From contig CM034298.1 of assembly GCA_019925795.1 (NCBI GenBank), positions 48,324,365 through 48,388,364 on the forward strand: a stretch of 64,000 nt of DNA. Reading direction: 5' to 3'. Position numbers and translations under genes: made by a program. The notes under the pieces were generated by a model. It ran no database searches. It was not told the DNA's origin and was given only the letters and a program-made list of their open reading frames with translations. Shown in pieces: positions 10,095 through 21,232 of this stretch (its first letter is position 1; the number at the start of each line of letters is the position of its first letter). Source of the DNA: Dendrobium chrysotoxum (Eukaryota; Streptophyta; Magnoliopsida; Asparagales; Orchidaceae).

Positions 10095-11888
10095 TTATTT
10101 TCTACTGGACCAAGATACTAATGAATTTCCAATGAACTGACATATTCCAGAAGTACTTTTCCTATCCACCATACAGCCTGCAAAATCTGAATCTGAGTAT
10201 CTAATTATATCAAAAGAAGAACTGTTCTTAGGATACCAAATTCCTAAATTTTGAGTTCCCAAAAGATATCTTAAGATCCTTTTTACTGCTGTCAAATGTG
10301 ATTCTTTTGGATCTGCTTGAAATCTAGCACATAAGCAAACACTAAACATAATGTCAGGTCTGCTAGCAGTCAAATAAAGCAAAGATCCAATTATTCCTCT
10401 AAACTTCTTTTGATCAACAGATTTTCCCTTTGGATCCTTATCTAATAGGACTGAGGAACTCATGGGTGTAGTGACTGGTTTAGCATTGTCCATTTCATAC
10501 TTTTTGAGGATTTCCTTAACATATTTAGATTGACAAAGAAAAGTCCTTTCCTCATTTTGCTTTATGCTAAAGCCAAGAAAATAAGTCAAATCACCCATCA
10601 AACTCATCTCAAATTCACTACTCATTATTTTTGAAAATTTATCACATAAAGCTTTATCAGTTGATCCAAAAATGATATCATCCACATATATTTGTACAAT
10701 GAGTATTTCATTTTCAAATCTTTTCATAAACAAAGTGGTGTCCACACTTCCTTTAACAAATGATCGATTTAACAAGAAAGTGCTTAACCTCTCGTACCAT
10801 GCTCTAGGTGCCTGTTTTAGTCCATATAATGCCTTTTTCAATTTGAAAATATGATTAGGGTATTTAGAATTTTCAAAACCTGGAGGTTGTTCAACATACA
10901 CATCCTCTTCTATCACCCCATTTAGAAAGGCACTTTTAACATCCATTTGGTACAATTTAAAATCTTTAAAACAGGCAAAGGCTAACAAAACTCTTATTGC
11001 TTCAAGTCTTGCTACAGGGGCAAATGTCTCCTCAAAATCAATTCCTTCAACTTGGTTATACCCCTTAGCTACTAATCTAGCCTTATTTCTAACAATTACT
11101 CCTGAATCATTCATCTTATTTTTGAATACCCACTTAGTCCCAACTACACTTTGATCTTTTGGCCTTTCAATTAATTCCCAAACGTCATTTCTCTTGAATT
11201 GATTTAACTCCTCTTGCATGGCCAATATCCAAAATTCATCCAAAAGTGCTTGTTCTATGTTTGTGGGTTCTATCATTGAAATAAATGCTGAATGATTCAC
11301 TTCTTTTCTCAAACCATGCCTAGTCCTAACTCCTTCACTTGGTTCACCTAAAATCAATTCTTTTGGATGACTCCTTATAAATTTCCATTCTCTAGGCAAT
11401 TGGTTTTCCTCTTCTTTTTCAACATTATCTTCAACTTTTTGATTTTCAAGCTTTTCATTTATCACCTCAACCTCATCTTCATCCATCTTAGACCCTTTAT
11501 TATCATAAGATTCATCAAAAACAACATGTGTGGTCTCTTCAACTACCAATGTTTTCTTATTAAAAACTCTATAGGATTTTCCAACACTTGAGTATCCTAG
11601 AAAGATTCCTTCATCTGCTTTCGGATCAAATTTTTCTAGAAGAGTTTTATCATTATTATGAATAAACACTTTACATCCAAAAATATGTAGATGTGAGAGG
11701 TTGGGACTTCTACCTTTAAGAAGTTCATAGGGTGTCTTATCCAATTTAGACCTTATGTACACCCTATTCAATACATAACATGCGGTACTAACTGCTTCAG
11801 CCCAAAAATATTTAGGAAGTGAATATTCTGCCAACATGGCCCTAGCAGTTTCCACTAATGTCCTGTTCTTTCTTTCTACAACTCCATT
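10095..11888 (-). pseudogene. E1 integrase C-terminus, reverse transcriptase and RNase H N-terminus
   Basis: The longest open piece is 11855-10095 (586 codons). Residues 1-110 are the integrase C-terminal region ('LPKYFWAEA', 'HIFGCKVF', 'GIFLGYS'). An acidic linker follows. The copia reverse transcriptase (RVT_2) starts near residue 215 ('WELIERPKD'), with 'YQMDVKSAFLNG' holding a catalytic aspartate and an intact YVDD at residues 390-393 (10688-10677). RNase H begins at 'YSDSDFAGCMVDRKSTSG'. The domains look intact, so this segment was probably active recently. A TAG at 11891-11889 breaks the frame at its start and a TAA at its end. Confidence 0.95.
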
Positions 11889-12161
11889 CTATTGAGGTGT
11901 TCTTGGTGCTGAGAAGTTGTGTTCAATTCCAAGAGATTTGCAAAAATTATTAAACATTTCATTTTCAAATTCTCCCCCATGATCACTTTGGATACTAACT
12001 ATTTCAAAACCAAGTTTTCTCTGAATCCAAGTGGCAAAATCTCTGAACTCCTCAAATGATTCACTCTTATGATTCAAAAATCTAATCCAGGTGAATCTAG
12101 TATAGTCATCCACAATAACATACCCAAATCTTTTTCCTCCTAAACTTAAGGTACTAACAGG
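11889..12161 (-). pseudogene. E1 integrase catalytic core
   Basis: This is the rve-type DDE core that inserts the element. From 12113 it reads 'MDDYTRFTWI', followed by 'SDHGGEFEN' carrying the second catalytic aspartate, and 'EHNFSAPRTPQ' just before the TAG at 11891-11889. The first aspartate sits upstream in 'HMDLF'. The third acid (glutamate of 'NGVVERK') lies just past the stop, in frame. A TGA at 12164-12162 interrupts the start of the core. All three acids remain encoded. Confidence 0.92.
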
Positions 12162-13244
12162 TCAAAATAAATCCATGTGAAGAATTTCTAGATGCTTGCT
12201 AGTTCTAATTTCCTTGATAGAATTGAATAAGGATCTCACTTGTTTTCCTAGTTGACATGCATCACACAAATGATCTTTAGTAAAATCCAATTTGGGTACT
12301 CCTCTAACCAGTTGCTTTTGAGTGATTTTCCTAAGATTTTTCATGCTAGCATGACAAAGTCTTCTATGCCACAACCATGATTCATCAGATACAGTTTTCA
12401 AACACAAGGAAGTAGATGCTTTAACAGAATTAAAATCTAGCATGTAAACATTATTTACCCTATCACCATTCAAAATAACAGTTCCATTTAGACTAATAAT
12501 ACAACTTGTAGGTAAAAACTTAATATGATAGCCCTTGTCATATAATTGACTAATACTCAATAGATTGTGTTTCAAACCTTCAACTAACAGTACATTCTCA
12601 ATAAAAAAATTTTCTAAATTTCCAATTATACCTGTACCTACCACTCTCTTGGTGGTATTATCTCCAAGCGTCACCTTGCCTCCATTCCTGGCTTCTAGCG
12701 ATATAAATTGACTTGTATCTCCAGTCATATGCTTTGAGCATCCGCTGTCCAGGTACCAAATACTCTCATGAGGTCTTCTGTGAGAGCGATTCTCATCCTC
12801 ATCTGAATGCTCGAGATTATCAGCCATTAAGCACAAATTGGTAACTTCCTCTTCTGGTGCTATTTCTGATGAGTCTGAGGCTGAGTCCACCCAGAAAGCT
12901 CGTTGTACTCTCTTTTTATCCCTTCTATCCTTTGGTTTCTCCTCAGTCTTCTCCTTGTTAAGATTTCCTTTGAGATTGGGGCAATCTGTCTTGATGTGAC
13001 CTGGCTTTCTGCACTCATAGCAAATGACTTCATTTGAAGTCTTGACATTCTTCTGGAACTTACCCTTCTTCCAATTCTGACGTCTTCTCTGCTTCCTTTT
13101 CAGGAAACTTCTAAATTGCCTCGTCATCAGGGCAATATCCTCTTCGTCCTCAGGTAGCGATTGATCACTTTCAGAGTCATCCACCTTTAAAGCAATGTTC
13201 TTCTCCTTTCGCTTCTCACCTGCATCAATCTGTCTTTGAGTCAC
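12162..13244 (-). pseudogene. E1 gag zinc knuckle, protease and GAG pre-integrase
   Basis: This 360-codon open piece carries, in order: a basic gag C-terminus; a perfect CCHC knuckle at 13022-12981 ('CYECRKPGHIKTDC'); an acidic linker; the aspartic protease with 'WYLDSGCSKHMTG' near 12758-12720; and the pre-integrase zinc module with 'LWHRRLCHAS' and a C-x2-C near 12260. The protease active site and both metal-binding motifs are complete. The piece is bounded by stops at 13247-13245 and 12164-12162, both in frame with their neighbours. Confidence 0.94.
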
Positions 13245-13892
13245 CTATTGCTCATAAGTAATTAGTGATCCAAGAAGATTGTCAACAGAATAAACATTCA
13301 AATCTTTAGATTCTGTTATTGCAGTTATCTTTGCATCATATGCAGGAGGTAAACAATGTAATATCTTGTTAACTTTCTCAGCATTAGTTAACTCCCTACC
13401 TAAAGCATGCAATGAAGTGGATATGTGTATAAAGCGAGTGTACATGTCAGAGATTGATTCATTCTGTTTCATGCAAAAAAGTTCATAGTCGTGCAAGAGA
13501 ATGTTCAATCTACTTTGTTTCACTTCATTTGTACCTTCATATGTGATGCAAAGTCTATCCTAAATTTTATTTCCTGATTTACAGGTAGAAACATGCCTGT
13601 AATCTTCCGATTTTAAAGCACAAAAGAAACTATTCAAACACTTAGCATTCAGTTGCGTTAGTTCACGTTCTTCTACAGTCCAGTTTGCAAAAGGTGTATG
13701 AACTCTTATTCCTTCTACAATCCTAGTTGGTTCAGTATAACCATCCTGAACTAACATCCACATACGATAGTCAAGTGATTGCAGAAAAGTAGACATGCGA
13801 GTTTTCCAAAAATCAAAAGGAATATTATCAAATAACGGTGGTCTAGTGATCGAGTATCCTTCCATAGTATTTCTATTTCCAAAATTAGCCAT
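13245..13892 (-). pseudogene. E1 gag N-terminal region (UBN2-type)
   Basis: This is the capsid part of the copia polyprotein. The ATG at 13892 lies 45 bp after the primer-binding site and opens with 'MANFGNRNTMEGYSITRPPLFD', the usual start of this lineage; E3 begins almost identically. The domain has 'YRMWMLVQDG' and, after a TAG at 13562-13560 in place of a conserved tryptophan, 'MYTRFIHISTSLHALG' and 'LPPAYDAKITAI'. It ends at the TAG at 13247-13245. No frameshift is present. Confidence 0.92.
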
Positions 13893-13937
13893 GATCGAAA
13901 TTTCAAACAGTATTTAAAACAGATATTTTGAAATATG

Positions 13938-13949
13938 GCTCTGATACCA
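13938..13949 (-). other. E1 primer-binding site (initiator tRNA-Met)
   Basis: TGGTATCAGAGC on the minus strand starts 2 nt inside the 5' LTR. It is complementary to the 3' end of plant initiator tRNA-Met, the usual copia primer. Confidence 0.93.
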
Positions 13950-14354
13950 CGTGATAGTGCAAACAGGTTGTTAGACCTATTGCTCAATGTCCCTTAGGCT
14001 AACCAAGAGGGGGGTGAATTGGTTCCTTTTTAAAATTACTCTTGATATTTTGGAAAATTTAAAAGCTAATCGTATAGTATGATATACCTTCGTACAGTAC
14101 GAATAGAGATAATTTTTGCTCTTTCTTTTGAAACAGAAATTCAACCACAACGAGAATAAACTGCAGAAAATAGAAATACAGAAAAATAAATAGAGAACAG
14201 AAAACACCAGAATTTATAGTGGTTTGGTCAAACTCGACCTACATCCACTCCCTAGAGATCCCTTCTCTAGGTATTGCACTAAAACAAAGTGTCTCTCCTT
14301 TTGCCCCCACAGCAAGGCGGAGAAGCCTTTACAAATTCTCTTCCACCAACCCCG

Positions 14355-14489
14355 GTGCGGCAGAGTACCATCGTCCTTTTCACCCTCCAAGTGCGGCAGA
14401 GAACCGTCGTCCTTTTCACCCTCCAAGTGCGGCAGAGAACCGTCATCCTTTTCACTCTCCAAGTGCGACAGAGAACCGGAATCCTTTCG
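14355..14489. repeat. 36-bp tandem repeat in E1 5' LTR
   Basis: Four units start at 14355, 14391, 14427 and 14463, in the same phase as in the 3' LTR. The expansion therefore predates this insertion. Confidence 0.9.
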
Positions 14490-14704
14490 AATAATACTCT
14501 TGCAAAAGTCTCCAAGGAACTAGGAAGATGCTTGAAGAACAAGTAAAAGAAATCCTCTCAATTGGATAACCTTGTGAATCTCCTCACAATTTTCTCTTGA
14601 AAGATCTCTCAAAACTCACTCTCAAACACTCTCCCAATCACTCTCCTCTCACTTCCCAAAAGAATTTTCGCAGAAGGATCTATATTCAAAACAGTTTTGA
14701 GTCA

Positions 14705-14712
14705 TTTTTATA
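14705..14712 (-). promoter_or_regulatory. Candidate TATA box in E1 5' LTR
   Basis: TATAAAAA on the minus strand, identical in position within the LTR to 5841-5848. This copy would drive genomic RNA synthesis if it is functional. Confidence 0.35.
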
Positions 14713-14881
14713 CTAAGGACAGGAAAAACCGTTCAAAAACTGAATTTTCAAGTTAAGTCCGTGCCGATCGTCCCGTACGATCGTACATCATACTGTATGA
14801 ATAGTTCAAAAGATTGAACAATCCGTCCTGTACGACTCATCAGACGAACACAACAGAGCCGTTCGTACACATAGTTCATCC

Positions 14882-15094
14882 CGTACGAACGCTTGGACGA
14901 ATCGAACAGTGAGCATCGTCCCAATGCTTCGTCCTGTATGAACGCTTGGACGAATCGAACAGTGAGCATCATCCAAACACTTCGTCCCATACGAATGCTT
15001 GGACGAATTGATCAGTGAGCATCGTCCGAACACTTTGTCCCGTACGAATGCTTGGACGAATCGATCAGTGAGCATCATCCGATTCATTCGTCCC
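14882..15094. repeat. 53-bp tandem repeat in E1 5' LTR
   Basis: Four units with the same 53-bp register as 6018-6230. This is the most diverged part of the LTR pair, nearly all by transitions at CG or TG/CA sites. Confidence 0.9.
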
Positions 15095-15589
15095 GTACGA
15101 ACCTCTAGACGAACCCAATTTTGAGCTGTTCATACAACAAAACTCATGTACGAATGTTATTCGTACTGTACAAACATGCCTTAGAAAAATTTTTTATCTT
15201 ATGGGTTCTCCCTGGAGGACATATTATTCATGTCGTACTATACGAAATCAATTCGTACTGTACGATCAGTTTAAAAACATTTAAACTTTTTACTCCCCCA
15301 TTGTGTGTGTGTGCACAGTTATCCAACTTACAATCACACTCTCTCAGACTAAAGAAAAAGAAGAAAAGAAAATTACAGACTTCATTTACAGTGAACAAGT
15401 GAACTTGAAGTCTTCAACAGTCTTGAGTGTGAATTTCCTGAAAAATACTTTAGTACACACAGACAAATAAAAACTCAAAGATATATGTTAGAAGATAAAT
15501 TAGACAAACAATAAACTTTTGTAATCATCAAAAATATAAACTGGAATTAGAATTCTCATGAACAAAACAATTCACTCCAATCAAAAACA

Positions 15590-15594
15590 AATGT
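15590..15594. repeat. E1 target-site duplication, right copy (AATGT)
   Basis: Exact match to 5083-5087. The LINE endonuclease frame resumes immediately after it. Confidence 0.93.
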
Positions 15595-18500
15595 TGGGTG
15601 GTATTGTTGTATTATGGAGATCATATACTGCTTCACTCTCTATGATTGAATCTTCATCACAATATGTGATTGAGGAGCTAAATGTTGTAAATAAAGGTTT
15701 CTGGGTGATTTCTACTATGTATGGGAAGGAGAGATTTGTGGAATAAGCTTTAGTTATATTCTTTTAATAATATTCCATCTGTTATTGGGGGTGATAAGAG
15801 AGAAGAGGGGGGGGGGGGGGGGGGAGCTCAAGTCCTTAGGAGATGAAGATGTTTAGGACTAAAAATGATTACCATGAAGTAGGTGTTATGGGTCCTAAAT
15901 TCACATGGTGTAACAATAAGGAAGGAGGGGCTCGTAATTTGTAAAGGTTGAATAGGTACTTATTGAATACAAATGCTATCAATGCTATTTACTTGATGGT
16001 GGTGAGGCATTTGGCTAGAGTTTCTTCAGATCATTATCCTATTTTTTAAAATCTTATGATTTCTAACATTCAACGCAATAGGAAAATTAGATTTGAAGAT
16101 ATGTGGCCTTTGTATCAAGTTTCTTTGGCCATTGTTTTGAAATCTTGGAGGAAAGGTATGGTGGGTAATGATGCTGAAATCCTCAATAAAAAATTTAAAA
16201 GATCTTTAAGAGCTTTATACTATTCGAGTAAATAAAAAATTAAAGACTTCATGGTGTTGAAGGAATTTCTTAAAAAAGGATATTTTGGAGTTGTAAATGG
16301 AGGAGTCATCTGCAGGTAGTCTCTCTAAAGATAAGGTTTTTTTGCTGAGAGCTAAGGTTAATGAGTTGAATGTTACTCTTGCTTGGTTAAGCTCTTGGTG
16401 GAGGCAACAGACTAATGTAAAATGGATGGAAGAGGGTGATACCAATTTTAATTTTTTTCATACATTTGTGCATGCTATAAGAAATGAGAATTTAATTAAT
16501 CAAATCAAAGATTGCAAAGGAAGGATGGTTGTAGATCAAAGAGGTATTGAAGAATTTTTTTTAAATTTCTTCAATAAGAAATGGAAGGATAGAAGTTATT
16601 TGCATCATAGTTGGCCTCTACCGATGAATGTTCTTGATGAGTGTGACAGATTTTAATTGGGACCTAAATTCTCCAAGGAGGAAGTTTGTTAGGTGGTTAA
16701 ATAGTTGGGAAACAATAAATCACTAAGTTATGATGGGATCACTTACTTATTAATTAAATTGGAGCATTATAGAGGAAGATGTTCAGAAGGCTAGTAACAT
16801 TTTTTTAATTACTGGAAAGATGTATGCTACGTGGAAGGAAACATTAATTGTTCTTATTCCAAAAGTTCTGACTCTTTTGGTTCCTTCTAATTTTAGACCC
16901 ATTAGTCTTTGTAAGTCTATTTACAAGATTGTGGCTAAAATGTTGCGAATAGGCTAAAAGTTATTCTTCCAAAACTTCTATCTGAAGGCCAAGTTGCATT
17001 TGTGAAAGGCCATTCATTATCTGATCATGTGTTACTTGCTCAAAAAGTTTTTAATCAGATTTTCTAAGGCCCAAAAGGCTTCTTGGCGATCAAATTTGAT
17101 ATGGAGCAAGCTTATGATAGTATGGGGTGGTTTACTTTAAGACATGTCCTAGAGTATTTTGGGTTTCCAAAAAAATTTTGAACCTTATAATGGAGTGTGT
17201 TATAAAACCAAGATTCTCTATCTTAGTTAATGGTAGTCATTCCAATTAGATTGAAGCAAGGAGTGGATTTAGACAAGGATGTCCCTTGTCTCCTTACTTA
17301 TTTAATATGTGTTCACAATTGTTATTAAATGTTTTTCTTCAAAGAGGAAGTAAGGTTGGAATTAAAAGTTCTCCAAATGCCAAAAGAATATGTCATCTGC
17401 TCTATGTAGATAATATCCTTGTTTTTTTTTAAGCAAATACCAATAGTGTCAAGAAAATGAAGAACATTCTGGATGATTTTTGCAGATGGTCCAGACAAAA
17501 AGTGAATAAAGATAAATCCTTTATTTTATTTGGTAAATATATAAAAATAAAGAAGAAAAAACATATTTCACATATTGTGGGGTTCAAAGCAGTTAATGAA
17601 ATGAATTATCTTGGTGTGGAGATTACATTGAGAAGCCTTGTTCTTTTAGATTTTTAGAATATGGTGGAGAATTCTTTGAATAGAATGAATGCTTGGGAAA
17701 ATAGATTTATTTCTTTAGTTGGCAGAATAATTCTATTTAAAGTTGCATTTCTTTCTCTTCCAGTTTTTCCATCTACTCATTCATTAGTTCCTATGGGATT
17801 ATTGAATGATTTAGATAAAATGCATAGGAATTTCATTTGGCATAAGCAAAATGACAAATAAGGACTTCATTATATAACTTGGGATGTGCTTTTTAATGCT
17901 AAAGAGTAGGGAAGGTCGTGGTCATCATTCAACTGCAAGTAAAGTGGGACCATTGAGAGCAAGACTAGCATGGAATTTTATTAACAAGCTTGATTCACTA
18001 CTTAACCAAAATCTGATTGCTATGTATGGGAGTGATGTTTGGAATTCTGAGATTATGAGAGGTTGTTCTTCAACATGGAAAATTGTTATTAATGGAGCTA
18101 AATATCTTCAACCAATTGTGAGATGGAAGGTTTCTTTAGGTGTATCTATTAATATCTTAAAGGATGTATGGATTCTTAATAGAAGAATTGACAAAAGGCC
18201 TACATTGGTAGCGAATTTTGAAGATCTGGACAACTTAGTTGATATACCATTGGCTGATGGTGAATGGAACGAGGTAGAGCTAAAGAAGTTATTTTGGGAG
18301 CAGTTGGTTAATCTTATACAACAAATTCATATTTTGGGACACTGGTGTGTCTATCAGCTTTCACAGCTGCATAATAATTATTGGCACCCTCATCCTCCTA
18401 AATGGATTAAAGTTAACTTTGATACATCATTGTTGAGATCTTATAAAGCTAGAATAAGAGGAGTGTTCAGAGATCATAAAGGAAGATTATTGTTGGCGTT

Positions 18501-18872
18501 TGGATTTAGTAGCTTATATTGGGAGATAACTCAGTTGTAACTTTTGGTTGTTCGATCGTTGAAGAAGATGATGCAAGGATGGATGTTTGAATGCAAAGGG
18601 ATTATATTAGAAGGTGATAACTTTAATGTTATAAAGTTACTTCAAGATTCTATGAGAAAAGTGAATTGGGTTAATGAAGATCAGTGGATGAAGGAGCTGT
18701 AATTCTTAAAAGATTTCAATTTTCCAATAAAAATTATAATAAGTTAGCTAATTTATGTGCTAAATTTGCTATTGTTAGAGATTTTTATTGGGATGATATT
18801 AGTTGTAATAATATTTCACCTTCTTTTCTTTCTTTGTTAAACAAGGAATGTAATATATATTCTTTTATTTAG
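15595..18872 (+). pseudogene. LINE ORF2, remainder: endonuclease end, reverse transcriptase, RNase H
   Basis: This encodes the LINE replication enzyme. Pieces in order: the rest of the endonuclease (15595-16070, including 'GPKFTWCNN'-like residues near 15900); the linker 'VKWMEEGDTNFNFFH' (near 16420); RT with 'NFRPISL' (near 16890), 'KFDMEQAYDS' (17090-17121), 'RQGCPLSPYLFN' (near 17275-17310) and YVDN at 17403-17414, where plant LINEs normally have FADD, so the second catalytic aspartate is lost; then RNase H from 'PPKWIKVNFD' (near 18390) to the end at 18872. Many stops and shifts between frames make it non-functional. Confidence 0.9.
15807..15824 (+). repeat. Poly-G homopolymer (18 G) in LINE ORF2
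   Basis: A run of 18 G inside the decayed endonuclease region, preceded by AGAAGA. It is probably a replication-slippage expansion after the ORF lost constraint. Confidence 0.85.
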
Positions 18873-18917
18873 TAGTTTGTATTGGGTTTTCTTTATTAAT
18901 GCAAGATTGCAATTTTC

Positions 18918-18963
18918 AAAAAAATAAAATAAAATAAAATAAAATAAATAAAATAAAATAAAA
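18918..18963 (+). repeat. (AAAAT)n tail of the LINE
   Basis: Repeated AAAAT/AAAT units close the LINE 3' end. The candidate 15-bp target duplication starts right after. Confidence 0.85.
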
Positions 18964-20450
18964 ACTCATCTTAATTGTTTCCAATGGCATCAATGTCAAT
19001 GTTGATGCCTAACATAACCAAAATAGGTTTTAGACATTAATATCAATCTTAGAATGCCGCTCTATGTTTGACATTACCTGAAATGTTTCATATATCCATG
19101 TAAGATTTTAGTAAATATTGAAATAAAAGAAGATAGAAATTATGATAAATATAAATAAAAAAAATTACATAAGCATATAGATTTCTAAATTCTCTTCCCA
19201 ATGGAATCAAGTACGTAAAAAAATTTAAATCATTTGATACATTAATATGTTTTCCTACTGTAATGCCTGAACAATAACCATTCCAAGTTTTCTACTGGAA
19301 AATTTACTTCAAAAAAAACTTTTTTTTTCTTTTTTCTTGTGAGAAATCTTTACATCTTTGGGAGTCCCTGTAATAATATTTAGAAAATTTGAATTAGTGA
19401 ATCAATCACAAAATATTCTTTAAACTGATAACTAAAATGATGATGGATCAAAAAATATTGTCATAAATGACATTTAAATTCCACCACATAATAATATTTT
19501 GACATTTAAAAATTTTATTATGGTGGCCCATAATGTTATCTACATCAACAAAATAATTAATTTTTTTAATATATACAAAAAAAAGAAATATTATGATTTC
19601 AGCACTAGAGCATTCACAATCAAAATTATTTAAAAAATAAAGGTGATAGAATTTTTAAATGAAGATATTTGTAAATGGCATACACATATATATGATCATA
19701 TGAAAAAAAAATATTAAAGATTGAGAAGATGTGCAAAAATAACTATTTAATAGAAGATTCCATAGCTTATGAAAGGGGAAACATAAATGATGAAATTTTC
19801 GAACAACTTCACCGAGTAAGAAGGTTCAACAATCCTAATAGTGATGCATTGAAGCTTTTGGGAGGGAATCTAATTTGTTTATATAGTATTTAATCTTTTA
19901 GGAGAAGAAAATAGAGCCTACAAGAGGTGAGTTGGTGCTAAAAAAAGAGGATGATGAGTTATCACCTTTCTTGTAATTATAAAACATTTTTGGAAACCTT
20001 TAAAAACATTGACTATTTTTTTCTAATTTTCAATGGCATTTATTATGAAATATGAATAAGAAAAAATTCTCAATAGATATTTTATATCATAAATAAAAAG
20101 TCCTATAATAAATATTGTAAATGTTTCAAGTTCTATAATATAGTTTTCTTAAATACATATATAACCAAATGGTCACCCAACTCATATCAAAATGATCTAC
20201 CTGCTGATTAGCATGCTTGTCTCATTGTACCTAGCTTTATGTATCATGTTCATTACAGCCTAGTTCTAAGGTCTAAGAAATCTATTATATGATTTTTGGG
20301 GTACCCAAAATCTTTTTTATGTTATAGACAAAATTTTGGCTCTTTCAGTATTCAATCATATCTCTATAATCAATTTCGAGCAAATTTGAAGAGTTTGAAA
20401 AAAAAATCAATAACTTTAGCTTTAATTAAGTCACAAACATTAGGGAAAAT
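18964..20450. other. Unassigned AT-rich intergenic DNA
   Basis: Apart from the LINE flanking duplication at its start, no domain, terminal repeat or RNA gene is recognisable. Short open frames only. Confidence 0.6.
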
Positions 20451-21232
20451 TTAAATTATGATTTGAGGGTTGTTGACCTCATTTTCATCGTCATTTTCCC
20501 TCGAGCGTGCTCGATTGAGTTGATTGAGCCTCGTCAAGCTCGATTCGATCCGAATCGGCACAATTTTGGTTTGATTTTTGTTAGATTAACTTGGACAAGT
20601 TGATTTGAACCCAGTCCTAACCCGAATCGAGTCGAATTGGGCTCAATGTGGACTTGATTTCAGCCCAACAGGCCCAATTTAAATTCAATTAAACCTTAAT
20701 CAACTTTATAATGCATTTGAACTTGTTCCACAATCAAGGAATGTCATTGACGGTCTCAATTTTGTCAAAATTTGAAGCCCGACATTGTCCTTAAGCTCAG
20801 TCATGTGATTTCCTTTTAGGAAGCAAGTTCGGATGACTTTAGCAATAATGAGTGCAGGAGGAAGGTGTTTTTTTGAGTATTGGGAAGTCGAAGCAGCGCA
20901 GTCTGTTCAAGAAGGCATTGAAGAAGCCTTCTGGAGGAGATAAACTGAGGCGGGATCTCTTTAGACCTGGACCGACCCCCATTTGTAAGGCCACATGCTT
21001 CTCTCCAATTATTCGGAGTCCTTCTCCCTCTCCCATCTCTTCTCAGTTCGCAAGACACCCATGACTCCTCTCTATCTTGCTCTCTTTTTCGGAATAGGAC
21101 CTAATAGTAGCCTTGACCTCTGCCCCGATCAAGCCCTAGGAGGAACCCCTAGCTGAGCCGTCGGACTCCAAGCCCGACCTCGTTTGTGACCTGCCCTTGC
21201 CGACCCGAGTAGGTTTCGCTAGGTACAGGTAT
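20451..21232. other. GC-richer unassigned block split by E2
   Basis: Base composition rises noticeably here (CGAGCGTGCTCG, GCCGACCCGAG and similar words). No protein domain is evident; an 80-codon open frame on the minus strand (21058-20816) has no recognisable motif. The block stops at the E2 border and would have continued at 37718. It could be an eroded LTR of another family or a gene remnant. Confidence 0.45.

Larger units (their letters stand above)
5088..15589 (-). mobile_element. Copia E1: near-complete 10.5-kb Ty1/copia element with extra ORF3
   Basis: On the minus strand the order is 5' LTR (13952-15589), initiator-Met primer site, gag-pol (13892-9738), spacer, ORF3 (9082-8006), 3' noncoding DNA, polypurine tract (6740-6726) and 3' LTR (6725-5088). 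Integrase precedes RT, which defines copia. Both LTRs are 1638 bp with no net length difference. The exact AATGT duplication shows a clean integration. Gag-pol stays in one frame with five stops, so this copy is young but inactive. Its nearest relative in the window is E3. The pol-downstream ORF3 and the long LTRs recall SIRE/Maximus layout, but ORF3 shows no envelope features. Confidence 0.95.
13952..15589 (-). repeat. E1 5' LTR (1638 bp)
   Basis: It starts TGTTTTTGATTGG on the minus strand and ends in CACTATCA beside the primer site, so both termini are canonical TG..CA. It carries the same internal repeats as the 3' LTR. The 1638-bp alignment with 5088-6725 is gap-free overall. Confidence 0.95.
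2758..18962 (+). mobile_element. Degenerate plant LINE (non-LTR retrotransposon), split by copia E1
   Basis: The two halves, about 2758-5087 and 15595-18962, form a plant L1-type element. ORF1 has a DUF4283-like domain and a CCHC knuckle. ORF2 has an EEP endonuclease N-terminus, reverse transcriptase and a C-terminal RNase H. The 3' end is an (AAAAT)n tail, and a 15-bp imperfect target duplication flanks it. Without E1 and one copy of AATGT, the endonuclease frame continues across the junction. Both ORFs contain many stops and frameshifts, so the element is dead. It is older than E1. Confidence 0.88.

Noticed and set aside
18964..20450. Possible MITE or other DNA transposon (GAGCATTCACAATC word near 19610)
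   Set aside because: No matching inverted terminal repeat or target duplication was found nearby.
20816..21058. 80-codon minus-strand frame and a 70-codon plus-strand partner as a host gene
   Set aside because: No recognisable domain. GC-richer DNA alone lengthens chance frames.
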